A stretch of DNA of 64,000 nt. Source: Cyprinodon diabolis. Lineage: Eukaryota; Chordata; Actinopteri; Cyprinodontiformes; Cyprinodontidae. Positions 1 through 27,360 of the stretch are shown here, piece by piece. A model generated the notes under the pieces. The model worked only from the letters and a program-made list of their open reading frames with translations, was not told where the DNA came from and ran no database searches. The stretch lies in contig CM060070.1 in the NCBI GenBank assembly GCA_030533445.1, positions 32,102,001-32,166,000 on the forward strand. Reading direction: 5' to 3'. The position numbers were made by a program, and so were the translations under genes. How positions within the stretch are numbered: position 1 is the stretch's first letter; each line of letters opens with the position of its first letter.

Positions 1-560
1 AACAAGAAAATTGAGGCACATGCAGCGTTGGGGCCAAACACTGGAACCAGACCTGAGGACAGAAATCGTCGGAGGTTGCCTGGTGATTGGGTTTCTTCTT
101 GTGGGACGCGGCCTTGCCAAGACCAAAGGAGTGGCGTGTGGCCATCACCTCAGGAGTCCGACAGGTGGATCTAGGAGGGACTGGTGCCAAGAGGATTGGG
201 CATGAGGCAAAGGCATGGGTGACCTGAACAACAGTTGATAAAACAGACATAGAATGTCACACTGCTGTGGGCTAAGAAGTCTGAGCTTGTGTCTGAGGTG
301 AAGCCATTCTGGTTAGAAATGGTTATGCCCACCTGCATGCATAGCCTGGACTGTGGAACTCAGGTCTTTGAGTGAAGCTGGACTCTATACTACTCTAGAG
401 TGACCTGCAGGGAGAGGCTGAGGCCTGGGGTGGGTGCCCTTGTCTCACCCCGGCTCAGCCGTCTTGTGTTAGATTTTACCCCAGTGGATGAGAGAGCTGC
501 ATCTCTGTGTCTTCGGATATGGGGTATGTCTTTGACTGTTGTCTCAGTCTATGGGCTGAG
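1..560 (+). mobile_element. LINE fragment, endonuclease-domain region (non-LTR retrotransposon)
   Basis: The stretch is more GC-rich than its surroundings. A + frame at 400-540 reads RPGVGALVSPRLSR followed by LDFTPVDERAASLCLR and SLTVVSVYG. This order matches the apurinic-endonuclease domain found near the N terminus of fish non-LTR retrotransposon ORF2 proteins. Upstream DNA (about 240-400) keeps the same type of sequence but with stops and shifts, so the copy is dead. It ends before the reverse transcriptase and is cut by the window edge on the left. The exact clade (I/Nimb-like is my guess) cannot be fixed without a repeat library. Confidence 0.6.
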
Positions 561-1829
561 ACCACAGTGTTCATTCTATCAGTCTTCCATGATTTCAGAT
601 TGGCTTAATTTGGGGTTTGCCCATTGCTGACACAAGCTGTAAGCTTAGCTGCATCATATTTGAAAGTCTTGCTGACATGTTATACTGCGTGATGGAGCTA
701 GATGAGGTGCATCTTATTCAGTCAGTAATATTTGGGACTATGCATGAAATGGGCCTAAAACTTCCAGAAATAAGACAAACTCTCCCTTATTTGATGTTTA
801 TTGACAACAATAATGATTCGGCCAACTTTCATAGCAACTACATCTTTGAGTTAAAAATGGGATAAGCTGGACGACTTCTATTAATTTCCAGTCTCAGGAT
901 TCTGAGAGTGACAGTCTCAATTAAACTGGAATGACATCTCAGTGGCTGGTGGAGAAGAGGCGAGCCACAGAGTTTCTTAGCATGAGGCGCAGATTAGTGG
1001 TCATGTCAATCAAAGCAAGGGGATGGGACTGGGACTCAAATGACCAAAGATTTTAAGCATTTTATGACTAGTAAATGGCAGTGGAGTTTAAATCATCCAA
1101 GAGATTATGTACAACACAGCTGACATTTTATTTAATACAACTGTGTTTATGTGCATGAAATATACCTAAAGTGTACTTACAGTTTCTTGCAGTTGTACAA
1201 AATTAACTAAGCTAATATATTTGGAAATTTCAATCAGATCCTCTCAGTTCAGGGCTTAGCAGAAGACAGAATTGATTTTATGGGACATACAGCCTTGAGT
1301 TGGTGGATTGTAAGTGTGATGCATGGCTGCCAGTGAAAGCTGTCACAGTGGACAAACGTATACATTAAATTGGCCCCTTTATTGATGGCCCAAGCTTTTG
1401 AACATCATTGTTCATAATATGATATATATAACGTGTGTGAGCTCTAACATTTGTTAGATTTTAAGACCCATTTTTTTCAACATATTCTATGCTATAAGGA
1501 CCTACTGCCTGTTATCCCTGGTTTTGGATCAGCAGGGTTTTGGATGAGCAGTAAAAATCTGATTTTACAGTGATCTAACATAAGTGAATGAAAGCAAAAT
1601 GCCATTTTCTTTTCTGATACAATTTGACAAGAAACTCTCTAAATGTGTTTTTAAAAAAGATATATTTAACTTTTTTTATTGCAACCATTTAAAAAAACTT
1701 ACTTAGTTACTGGCTCTTATTGCAAACATGTGTTAAAAAATTTATTATTTTTAGATCCTCCTTAAGTGAATGAGGTGAAAATGTGTCTTTCAAGATTGTA
1801 TTAAAAATTTAGATATACATGATAACAGG
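561..1829. other. No recognisable feature (probable hcn2 intron 4)
   Basis: AT-rich DNA with only short chance open frames. I saw no exon with good splice sites and no repeat that I recognise. Confidence 0.5.
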
Positions 1830-2640
1830 ATGTCAGGGGTGCAAAAGTTTGAGCATTCTGTTCAATTTGAGAGTAAAGCACTAAGCTGGATTAAATCTTA
1901 TTTGTTTGACAGATTTCTATTTGTTCATGTTAATTATACATTTTCCTCAAGCTGCAGGGTTACATGCGAAGTACCACAGGGATCAGTTCTAAGGCCAGTT
2001 CTCTTTGCTATATAAACAATATGCCCAGTTGGTAGAATTATTGTAAGGATCAATTTCCACTGTTATGCTGATGATACTTAGTTATAATAGTCCATAAATC
2101 CTGATTAAACTAATCCTTATTTCATAGACTACAGGCATGTCCTGAACACATAAATACCTGGATGACTCTAAACTCTCTGCTTTTAAATCAAGACAACACA
2201 GAACTTATAGTCTATAGAACAGAGTCTTGAAATAAAATCTGATTAGTCAGTCACTTTATCTGGATGGAATCATTTTGACTTTAGATAATAAAGTAAAAAT
2301 ATTGGTGTCTATTATTTAAATCCCATATCAAAGAGGTTTCTGGAATTTTCTTCTTTCATCTCCGGAATTTTGCAAAAACTTTGAAATATCCTGTCCAGGG
2401 TTGATGCTGAGAAACTAGTCCATGCATTTGTTACTTCAAGACTGGAATATTGTAATTCTTTCTATCAGGAAGTCCACAAACTGGAGTTAAAAGCCTTCAA
2501 AATTCTGCAGCCAGAGGTCTGATGAAAATTAAAAAGGGAGACTGTATTTCTCGTATCCTAGCTTCTCTTCATTGGCTTCCTATTAAATCCAGAATAGGAT
2601 TTAAATTCCTCCTTCTGCTAATTTTAAAAGTTCAAATAAA
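1830..2640 (+). mobile_element. LINE fragment, reverse transcriptase C-terminal half (L2/Rex-like), decayed
   Basis: A + frame from 1830 reads ALSWIKSYLFDRF, then CRVTCEVPQGSVLRPVLFAI, the usual RT segment of fish L2-type LINEs (VPQGSxLxPxLF). In a shifted frame, near 2060, the catalytic box reads FHCYADDT, and near 2150 HINTWMTLNSLLLNQ. Around 2440-2620 the typical tail SRLEYCNS and ASLHWLPIKSRIGFK can be read in further frames. Several frameshifts and stops show an old inactive copy. The 5' end is missing, as is usual for LINE insertions. Confidence 0.8.
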
Positions 2641-3875
2641 TTAAAACAGTGTTTCTATTTACCAAGGAGATCCAGGAGACACGTCTTTCCTCTCACAACT
2701 ATGTGGACATCCTGCTCAATTATGCTAAAGGGGAGACAGTATGATGGGGGGAGTGGAGGCCAGCGTGCAGTTATATAATAACTAATGCCTTCTGTCCATG
2801 TGTGGTGTTTACTGGCAGCTGGTAAATTGCCCAACAGCAAATGGGCAAATGTACAGATCAAATGCCGAAAGGCTGGTGGCTTGGGGTGGAAAAAGTGTCA
2901 TAAAGGACTCTGCAGGAGGAAACTTATCTCCAGAACATGAAGGAAATCAGTATGTGTATTCTCATAGTTATGAAAAAAGAAAAAAACACCAATAAAATAT
3001 TTTCCAAAGATTATTTGAAGGTAAAACTACTTTAGACTAACCACTGGTGACAAACCTGAACTTAGCCTAATACAAGCCAGAGACAAAACCTATATTCTGG
3101 GTAATAACGAGCTATAACCAAATGGCCAATATCCTATTCTGTGCAATAATAAGCATTGCTCTGGAACACCCTTAGGGCAACATAGTTTACCATATCTTTT
3201 AAGACATTTTCTGCTGCATAAGATAATTCAACCAAAAATAAAACACCCTTTTAATTATTTATCTTTTTTTTAATGGTTTGTTTTTATCTTATCAAGACAT
3301 TTCATTTTTATATAAATTCTTTTATAAAAATAAACTTAACAGCTGGTAAGATACAAATATTTTTTTATTTCAATTTCCCAACAGAACAAGTGTGTGTCTT
3401 AGATATGAGTCTAAGTAAAGTTTACCCCGCTCATCATTATTAGCAATGGAATGGTGTTCCTTTCATGTTCAGCCTGTTTCAACTCACTCTTTAGCAACTC
3501 TGCGAGGTAAGACTCTAAAGCATGCTTTAGGCTACCCTTCATTTTCATATTTCAAATAGGGATGAGAGGGAGCGGGAAAGACATGCCTTCACCCATGGGT
3601 TGCACGACTTTCACCTGCACCATCAGCACTCTTACTGTACGTTGCAAGCAAGATGAATTGCCGTGAGAGTTGTGAATTAAAAAACTCCCAAAAATACATC
3701 TCACCAGAAGCCAACAGATGCATTAGTCCTGATACAGAAATGTCTCGGACCAATGAAATGCAGTGATGTCTATGACGTCAGCAAAAACAAACATGGCTGC
3801 ACTGCTTTTAGCTGGAATACTCTATTTCTTTTTGAAAAACAATTAAAAGGACCTAATTTGAATATTTGTGGATGG
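2641..3875. other. No recognisable feature
   Basis: AT-rich, with T- and A-rich runs near 3260-3370. No supported exon. The stretch just after 2640 may still be LINE 3' tail. Confidence 0.4.
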
Positions 3876-3880
3876 GACAG
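3876..3880 (+). repeat. Target-site duplication, left copy (GACAG)
   Basis: GACAG sits directly before the TGTCAGGG start of the solo LTR and recurs directly after its TGACA end at 4324-4328. A 5-bp duplication is typical of LTR-retrotransposon integration. Confidence 0.7.
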
Positions 3881-4323
3881 TGTCAGGGTTCTGCCCTCTG
3901 TTTATTTTTAGATTCTTAGTGTTCAGTGTCTCTATATTTTATTTCTACCAGTGCTGCGTTCTTTAGTTACCCTCTGTTGCCCCCTGGTGCTTGTTTCCTT
4001 TCCCCGTGGCTAACTCCTAGTTGGTCTTACCCAGACCTGCTCCCAATCTGCTGATTAGCCCGTCTCGGTTCAGTCTCCCAATATAAACGGTACACCATCT
4101 TCAGTCACTCAGTGCTGGTTTGTTGTTTTGATGCTTTCTCCTCTCTGGTTCCCCAGGTGAGTTTTTCCTGACGTTTTGATTATCTGTATTTTGGTTCTCA
4201 GTATTTTTGTATTTTGTATGTTTGCCTCTATTCCCTTGGACTAGCTGATTAAATCTACAAAACTCACCTCTGCCTCCTGAACTCTGTATTTGGCTCCTTA
4301 AAAACCTCCACTCCACCTTGACA
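3881..4323 (+). mobile_element. Solo LTR of an LTR retrotransposon (443 bp)
   Basis: The segment starts TGTCA and ends TGACA, so it has the TG...CA ends with a 5-bp inverted repeat, and it is flanked by the direct repeat GACAG. Inside, TATAAA at about 4082 is followed by a likely start region near 4105-4115, and ATTAAA near 4248 could serve as poly(A) signal, so a U3-R-U5 layout can be read. No internal coding region adjoins it, so this is a solo LTR left by LTR-LTR recombination. The family is not identified. Confidence 0.7.
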
Positions 4324-4328
4324 GACAG
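4324..4328 (+). repeat. Target-site duplication, right copy (GACAG)
   Basis: Exact copy of 3876-3880, abutting the 3' end of the solo LTR. Confidence 0.7.
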
Positions 4329-6039
4329 ATGTTTGTGCGTTCCTCCCAACTGGATTTTGTAAGAATTTGATTTATCTGTTAAATCTACTAGTTGTGAAAC
4401 AATTCAAGAATGTGATACAGCACAGCTGCTACTTCTGCTGTGATTCACCCAATCAGCTTGAAGAATTGTATAGAAAGTTACTGCTTTTTGTGAACACCTT
4501 TAACAGGAGGCTTTCCAGATGGAGATCTGTAGTATATTTGAATTCCACACAGTATTAATCTACCCGGTTATCAGCGCTCACCCTCCCAACAAATTTGAAC
4601 TTATGTACTATTTCTAATTTCTTCATTTAAAAGAGTATTTTTAATGTATTGCATTCTGTTTCTGGGTGAATTTGATTTTAGGCAGCCAGATCAGTAGTTT
4701 ATCCTTCATTTAAAGACTATTTTCTTAAAGTGAAATGGTTGACTGCATTAACATAGCTGTAGGTTTTAAGAGAAATCCCTCTCTTTAAAAAACTCAATTA
4801 TCCTATTATAAGCTTAACATGTTTGTCTCCATTCTTTAAAAATCTCCTCTGCCTGTTTGACTCTGTCTTTTGAAAACATTTTACAGAATCAAACTGCATG
4901 CAACTGCATTGTGATTGAAATCCAACTTCATAGATGAAAATCTTGTATTGACTTGAATGATTTAGCAGATATAAACTGAACCTGTTTATTTTAGGGTTTC
5001 AAGTGCTTCGAGGTCACTTTATTCTTGAATTGTGCTATGTAGATAAACCAAATTTGTTTATCAGCAACCTTCCTTTTTTTGGGCAAAATTTAATATTACC
5101 TTTATATACTACAATATACTAAATAACATTATGTGATGTATTTGGGGGATTTTTAACCTTTGTGTAAATAATACATTAAGCTGAAAATGATTTTACTTCT
5201 GTTCTATTGTTCATCTGCATATAGATAGATTAGGATTACCGTATTTCAACAAAAAAATCATCAATGATAAATTTTTATATTGATATTGCTAGCCATTACT
5301 GTATATTTACATTGGCCCACAAACCTGATTTGCTAATTAAACATCACTTCTCATGTGTTTATTGCAGAAATATTTTCCCTTTAGTCATTCTGCACTTACA
5401 AAAGTGCGGAAAGAAAAAAAATAAAGTAAAACATGTGTATAGTAAGCTGAACTCTCTTGGTTCGCTTGTAGAGGTTTAACAGACTTGAAACTTCAATCTT
5501 GTTACCTATAATTTTAAAGGAGCCATATCACAATAATAAATATGAAGGGTGCCCTAGTTTCCACCTGCATAGCTGTCTGAGTTGTATTTCTAAAGGAATG
5601 TTTTCTCTTTATTCAAAGCATGAAAAAGTGTTTCAGTGAGAATGATGTAAGAAGAGGAGCTGGAGGAAAAAAACAACTCTGGACCTGCCTGCAGTTCTCT
5701 AGCATTTTATTGAAAAGTATTCTGAATCATAGGTATCTAATATGGTGGAGCATTTCAGCAGATTTTTTACCATTTAAAATGTTGGTATGATGGTAGGCAA
5801 ATTACAGAGAAAGAGTGTTAATGGGCAAAAAGATGCGAAAAGAATGTGAAAAAAACGGTGCTCTGAGTTATGCAATTAAACCTAGTGACCAGCTCTTAAC
5901 TCACTAACTAAAAGAAGCAGTTGAAAGCTTTCTAAGCTGTAAAAGTATAAAGAGATAAAGATTTAAGAAAATTATCTAAAGAAAACATTATTTGGTTTGG
6001 CTCTTATGGTAGTCGAGCATAATGAATAGTCACAACATA
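4329..6039. other. No recognisable feature
   Basis: AT-rich DNA. Open frames of 60-70 codons here have low-complexity composition and no splice context. I see no host exon. Confidence 0.5.
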
Positions 6040-6780
6040 ACCAGCACTCCAGCAAGGTGCACTTAGACCTTCTATGACTCTGTTGTGGCATCAGCCATCT
6101 TCTATGGAGCTGTCTGTTGGAGCAGTGGCTCATCTGTAGCTGAGAGAAAGCGGCTGGAAAAGCTGATCAGGAAGGCCAGCTCTGTGATTGGATGCCCTCT
6201 GGACTCGGTGCAAGGGATGAGAAACAAAAGGATCCTAAATAATATAATATTTCTGTTGGATAATGTCTCCCACCCCATGCATGAAGCTGCTGCAGAACTG
6301 GAGAGCTCCTTTTGTGATAGACTGCTGCAACCAAAATGTACCATGGAGCGTTATCACAGATCCTTCCTCCCAGCAGCTGTAAGACTTTATAAACATCACT
6401 GTTCTCAACAACCTCAATAAGTTGTTTTAATTTATGCTGAATTTTGCACAGTTTCTGTCTTAGTTAAATAACATGCTGCTGTCATTTTTGCACATCTCTG
6501 GTGTTTATGCTATTTTTCACATATCCATTACTGTAAGAATTTCCACAGCTGTTATTGATTTTTTTATTCTCCAGAAACAGAGTATTATATTGTAAAACCA
6601 CTGTACAGTACAATACTCAATTTGTTTGATTTTCCTATCTGTTATTTTTATACACTTTTTATACACTTTTCCAGGGTGCATATTGTGTGACCTCTTCTAA
6701 TTTTACCTTTTGCTGCTGTAACACCACAATTTCCCCATTGTGGGTTAATAAAGGGATTATATCTTATTCTATTCTATTCA
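6040..6780 (+). mobile_element. LINE 3' end (RT C-terminal region plus 3' UTR), second family
   Basis: The open frame 6085-6420 encodes IFYGAVCWSSGSS, then RLEKLIRKASSVIGCPLDS and RYHRSFLPAAVRLYKHH. That is the conserved C-terminal end of a fish non-LTR retrotransposon ORF2, ending at a natural stop at 6418-6420. The non-coding tail runs to a CCCCATTGTGGGTTAATAAA block near 6735 and a short TCTTATTCTATTC simple-repeat end near 6765-6780, the usual terminus of such elements. It is 5' truncated. The protein sequence differs clearly from the LINE piece at 1830-2640, so at least two LINE families are present. The last 110 codons are intact, which suggests a younger insertion. Confidence 0.75.
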
Positions 6781-8129
6781 TAACAACAAAGATGCAGACC
6801 CAAATGCAAACCAAGATGCAACCCAATGTAACTTTTATGACAGCTGCTATTGAAAAGGTTGTCAAGTCTAAAAAATCAACAAAAAAGTTGGAAATCTCTG
6901 ACCTTGTTTGCAACAATCTTTGTCACTGTTTCTCTTTCTGATCTGGTATGAAAACAGGCTAAACATGTAAATAAGGTAGCTGATTAAAAAAAAAAAAAGC
7001 ATAAAATTGATGGGATTATTTGTTTAGCGTGGCCATGTAGGAAACGCAGAGATCCCTCTTTCACCCGGGAGGTATGAGCCTGCAGCAGGAGATGATGTTA
7101 ACTACCACAACTGTTATTACATTTCTGTCTTAACATAGAGCACAATGCTTTGTTTACTCAGAGTTAAGTCAACACATGTCCATGCTATCAGTAGCATCTC
7201 AATTGTATACAGTTTAATTGTTTTTCCACAAAGTATCATTCTAATCCACCTCAGCTCGGCATGGCCTACTTCACTGGTTAATGATGGAAAATAGTCAATA
7301 GTTTTTGAAAATGACTAGTCTTGGTTCATCCTTGCAGGCTGTTGCATCTCTGTTCATTAGTTACTGTTGTGCATCACAGGAGAACAGGAAACAGGAGAGA
7401 CAAAAGGAACCAACAGCTGCATACGTCACACCCCTGGCAGGGGAGAGACTAGTAACTGAAAGAAAACAGACACCAGCTTGAAGTCAGAAGCTCTTTTACC
7501 CTTCCTCTCCATTTCTCTTGAGTCTCTATTAAACATAAAACCCTGCCTAGTGCAGAAGGACCTCCTATTAGGCCTACAGCCCTAATGTCAAAGTGCTGAA
7601 GTGGAAACCAATTATACTGCCTTTGTGTGGTAACTTTTTTATCCTTGCTCACACAAAGAAGAAGAGGAAAGGTTTCAACAAAGATTAACTGAAAAACTGA
7701 CAACAACAAAAAAGAAATAAAATTAAAGAAACAGAAAGGAATCTACTGGTATAGTTAGGTACTGTGAGGTTAAATGTATAAAATTATATCCCTTTTAGAA
7801 ATACTGTATGTGCTTAGAAATAATAATGATGGGGTCAATGCTATGTTTTTCTAACAGAATACAAAAATGAAAATGAGGATTTCTTTAGAATAATTTGTGA
7901 CCTTGCAAAGTTTACAGAATGCATTATAGGAAAGCTGAAAGTAGCCTACACAGTGAACCCATGAATTACAAATTGGTGGGGTTAAGATGTAAAAATAAAA
8001 AACAAGTTCAGAAGAACAGTCAAATAAAGAATAAAAACTACATTTCAAAATGCATAAGCAAATATAACATAAGATCTGTCGAAGAGTAAGATCAAAAGGC
8101 AATTGCAACAAATAGCAGGCTTCCTGTGA
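6781..8129. other. No recognisable feature
   Basis: AT-rich with poly-A runs (for example 6985-6998). No supported exon or known repeat. Confidence 0.45.
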
Positions 8130-8260
8130 GCGTTTTTTGAATGCTGATTGGCTTTCGTGAAGGTGTGGTTCAAAGCTGATTGGCTGTGTCGCAGGTGGAT
8201 ATAGGAGAGCAATCAGTTTCTTCAGTTGAACTTCTGTCTAGGCTCCATAATATCTGGCAC
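8130..8260 (+). promoter_or_regulatory. Promoter-like cluster: two inverted CCAAT boxes and a weak TATA-like site
   Basis: GCTGATTGGCT occurs twice (about 8142-8152 and 8175-8185), spaced about 33 bp, followed by a GATATAGG stretch near 8198. This order resembles a CCAAT/NF-Y promoter read on the + strand. I see no gene directly downstream. It may be a decayed LTR promoter or chance. Confidence 0.25.
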
Positions 8261-10314
8261 TGAGGGAATGCACATGCTATCTTGCTAATACACAGCCTTT
8301 GTTGCATAAGAGGTAAATATCACAACTTTCCCATTTTAATAACAGAAACCCCCAATAATATGAACTGTAACAAAGGCAGGTATAACAGAGAGGAAGATTG
8401 GCATGAGTGTGAATACAGAGATCGATTAAACAAGAAGCCTGGTTAAGAAGACTGCAATTCTCTACTCTATAACCACAGCTTGGTCACATTTACAGCACAA
8501 GGAGCTGTTCAGATTCAATATACATCTAATTACCAGATAAAAAAACGCATACAGCATGAAAATAAAATATATGACTCTTACCAGAGATGCTGATTATTTA
8601 GAAACAAAATGCATCCTTCTGTCTTTGTGCAGGAAGTCTTAGTATCTCCATTTAGTATCAGTCATTAAGGCCAGAAAAACTTTCAACAAAAGCAAATCTA
8701 AAATGCAGATTGTCACTAGCTTAACTTGGCTGTAAAAATGTTTTATTCTAACTGGCCAATCAGAGTACAGAAAATGCTGACATTCGCATGGCCCGCTTGC
8801 TGGCCCTGTGGTGCACATCTGAAATCTGATTGGTTAAAGAAAACGCTCCTCACTTATATTATTAATGTAACATCAGCCAGCACTGCTGATTTAATCTACA
8901 TAGCAACGCACTAAGGCTGCAGTGAAGGCATTGAAGGCCCTGACCCTCCATGACTGAATACAGGGGTTGAATCATTTATGCCATTTCACTTGATGATAAG
9001 TTGATGGCAACATAAAACTGTGTCATGCAAACAAAGGGGAGATCCTTTATTTAAAAAAAACTGTTAATCCTGCAGTCACTGATTGTTATCATGGTCAGAG
9101 GCAGATACCATGACCTTTAAAAAAAACAACAAAAAAAGATCCATGCAGTAGGTCTTGACACATCAATCAAGAACAACAAAATGAGGGGACTAACACTACA
9201 AGGTGACTACAGTTCTGATAGATAAGATATAATAAATTATTTTAGGCTGCAGGAAAGGACCTGTTGTTCTGGAGTGTTTCTTTGTGACTCTTTATGGACA
9301 TGTACACAGGACACACTACAGGATCTCCACATCACCCAGGATCTGAGGTAGCTAACAAGTTGCAGAACACCCCTGACACAGTGGTGTTATAAAGCAACTC
9401 CCCCCACACACACATTCTCGCCTACCCCCTACTCAGCCAGCTGAATCCACAAGCTTTGATGTTTTCCTGTACAAAGAGGACAGATGTGTTCTTGTCCAGC
9501 AGTTACAGTCATGGATGTAGGAATAAGGGACCAGATGCTATACCCATCAAAGTGCATTATTGGTATCGCTATTCTTTCTGTTCATATCAAATATCATAAC
9601 TTTATTTACAGTTAGCCACATAAACAGGAAGTAAAATCAGTAAAGATTTGTTTTTGTGGCATCAGATAGTCACTATACTGTGAGAAGCAAGTTGATCTGC
9701 ATTCTTAGTGCTTTTTCAGAAAGACTGCAACATAAAGTCTGCGTTTTCTGAACAAACATTATTAAAGCACAGTTTTGTTTATCTTCTGCCAGGTTTTGAT
9801 AAATCTTTTTACAATTAGTAAAAAAAGTTGTTGTTCTTTTTCCTTGTTCAGACTTATGGGAAAGATCATAATGTCCGATTAAGCCAAGAGGTTTTACTTG
9901 ATGGAGTCGTATTACTACAACTACATACAGCAACATATTAGAAGTTATGAGAATTATTATGTATGTATAGGGCAGTACTGAAGAAACTCTTCAACAGATC
10001 AAAGAAAAACAGCAAAAGATGGGAATTCCTATCACCAAGATAAATCCTTTCTAAATCAGCTCCCAACATAACACCTCAAGGCGTCTTTTGTGGAGAAGGC
10101 AGGTTTTAAAGAGGAGACCAACAACTGCCCATACCTCACTGAGCTCATTTTATTTCGATCAATTTGACAAAGGAATGGGGAAATAAATGACAAACGTGGC
10201 AGATGAGGTGGTAGGTTCTTTAAACATATTCATAGCATTGTTAATATTCAAAGAATATAATCGGAGCTGGTCAATGTTTAGAAACATTAATCTCTATTCT
10301 AATAGTTATGCCCT
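8261..10314. other. No recognisable gene; second CCAAT pair near 8755-8835
   Basis: A CCAAT (about 8756) and an inverted CCAAT (about 8829) flank 70 bp, again without an obvious gene. The rest is AT-rich. No hcn2 exon 5 was found on the minus strand. Confidence 0.4.
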
Positions 10315-10400
10315 CTGCTTTGGACTGGTGACCTGTCCAGGATGTACCCCACCTATTTTCCATAGACTGCTGGACCCTGACTCCTGACCCTGATGGATCA
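10315..10400 (+). repeat. Decayed copy of a common fish interspersed-repeat tail
   Basis: GGTGACCTGTCCAGGATGTA followed by CCCCACC and a loosely conserved block with CTGGACCCTGACTCC resembles a tail sequence seen often in teleost repeats (dominant form GGTGACCTGTCCAGGGTGTA, from memory). The copy is short and degenerate. Confidence 0.45.
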
Positions 10401-10490
10401 AGTGGGAGAATGCCTTGTGCTGAATCTTTGTTAACTTAAACATAACTCTGTGCATTTCTTAAGATGCTAGATAACTGATGCAGTGTTTTA

Positions 10491-27249
<16,759 letters not shown>

Positions 27250-27360
27250 GACACCGGCAGGAGGAGAATCCTTTTAACCTGGGGACGAGGAGGAGGAGGA
27301 GCTCCTCTCCTGTTTCCATTCACATCACTTTAGGGAGAAGAGCGGCGTGGCGTTACTATG
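27250..27360 (-). promoter_or_regulatory. hcn2: hcn2 5' UTR / proximal promoter region
   Basis: A short GC-rich, purine-rich stretch lies immediately upstream of the ATG (GAGGAGGAGGAGGAGCTCC on the + strand near 27283-27302), and base composition drops to AT-rich beyond 27360. No TATA box stands out. The transcription start is not determined. Confidence 0.45.
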
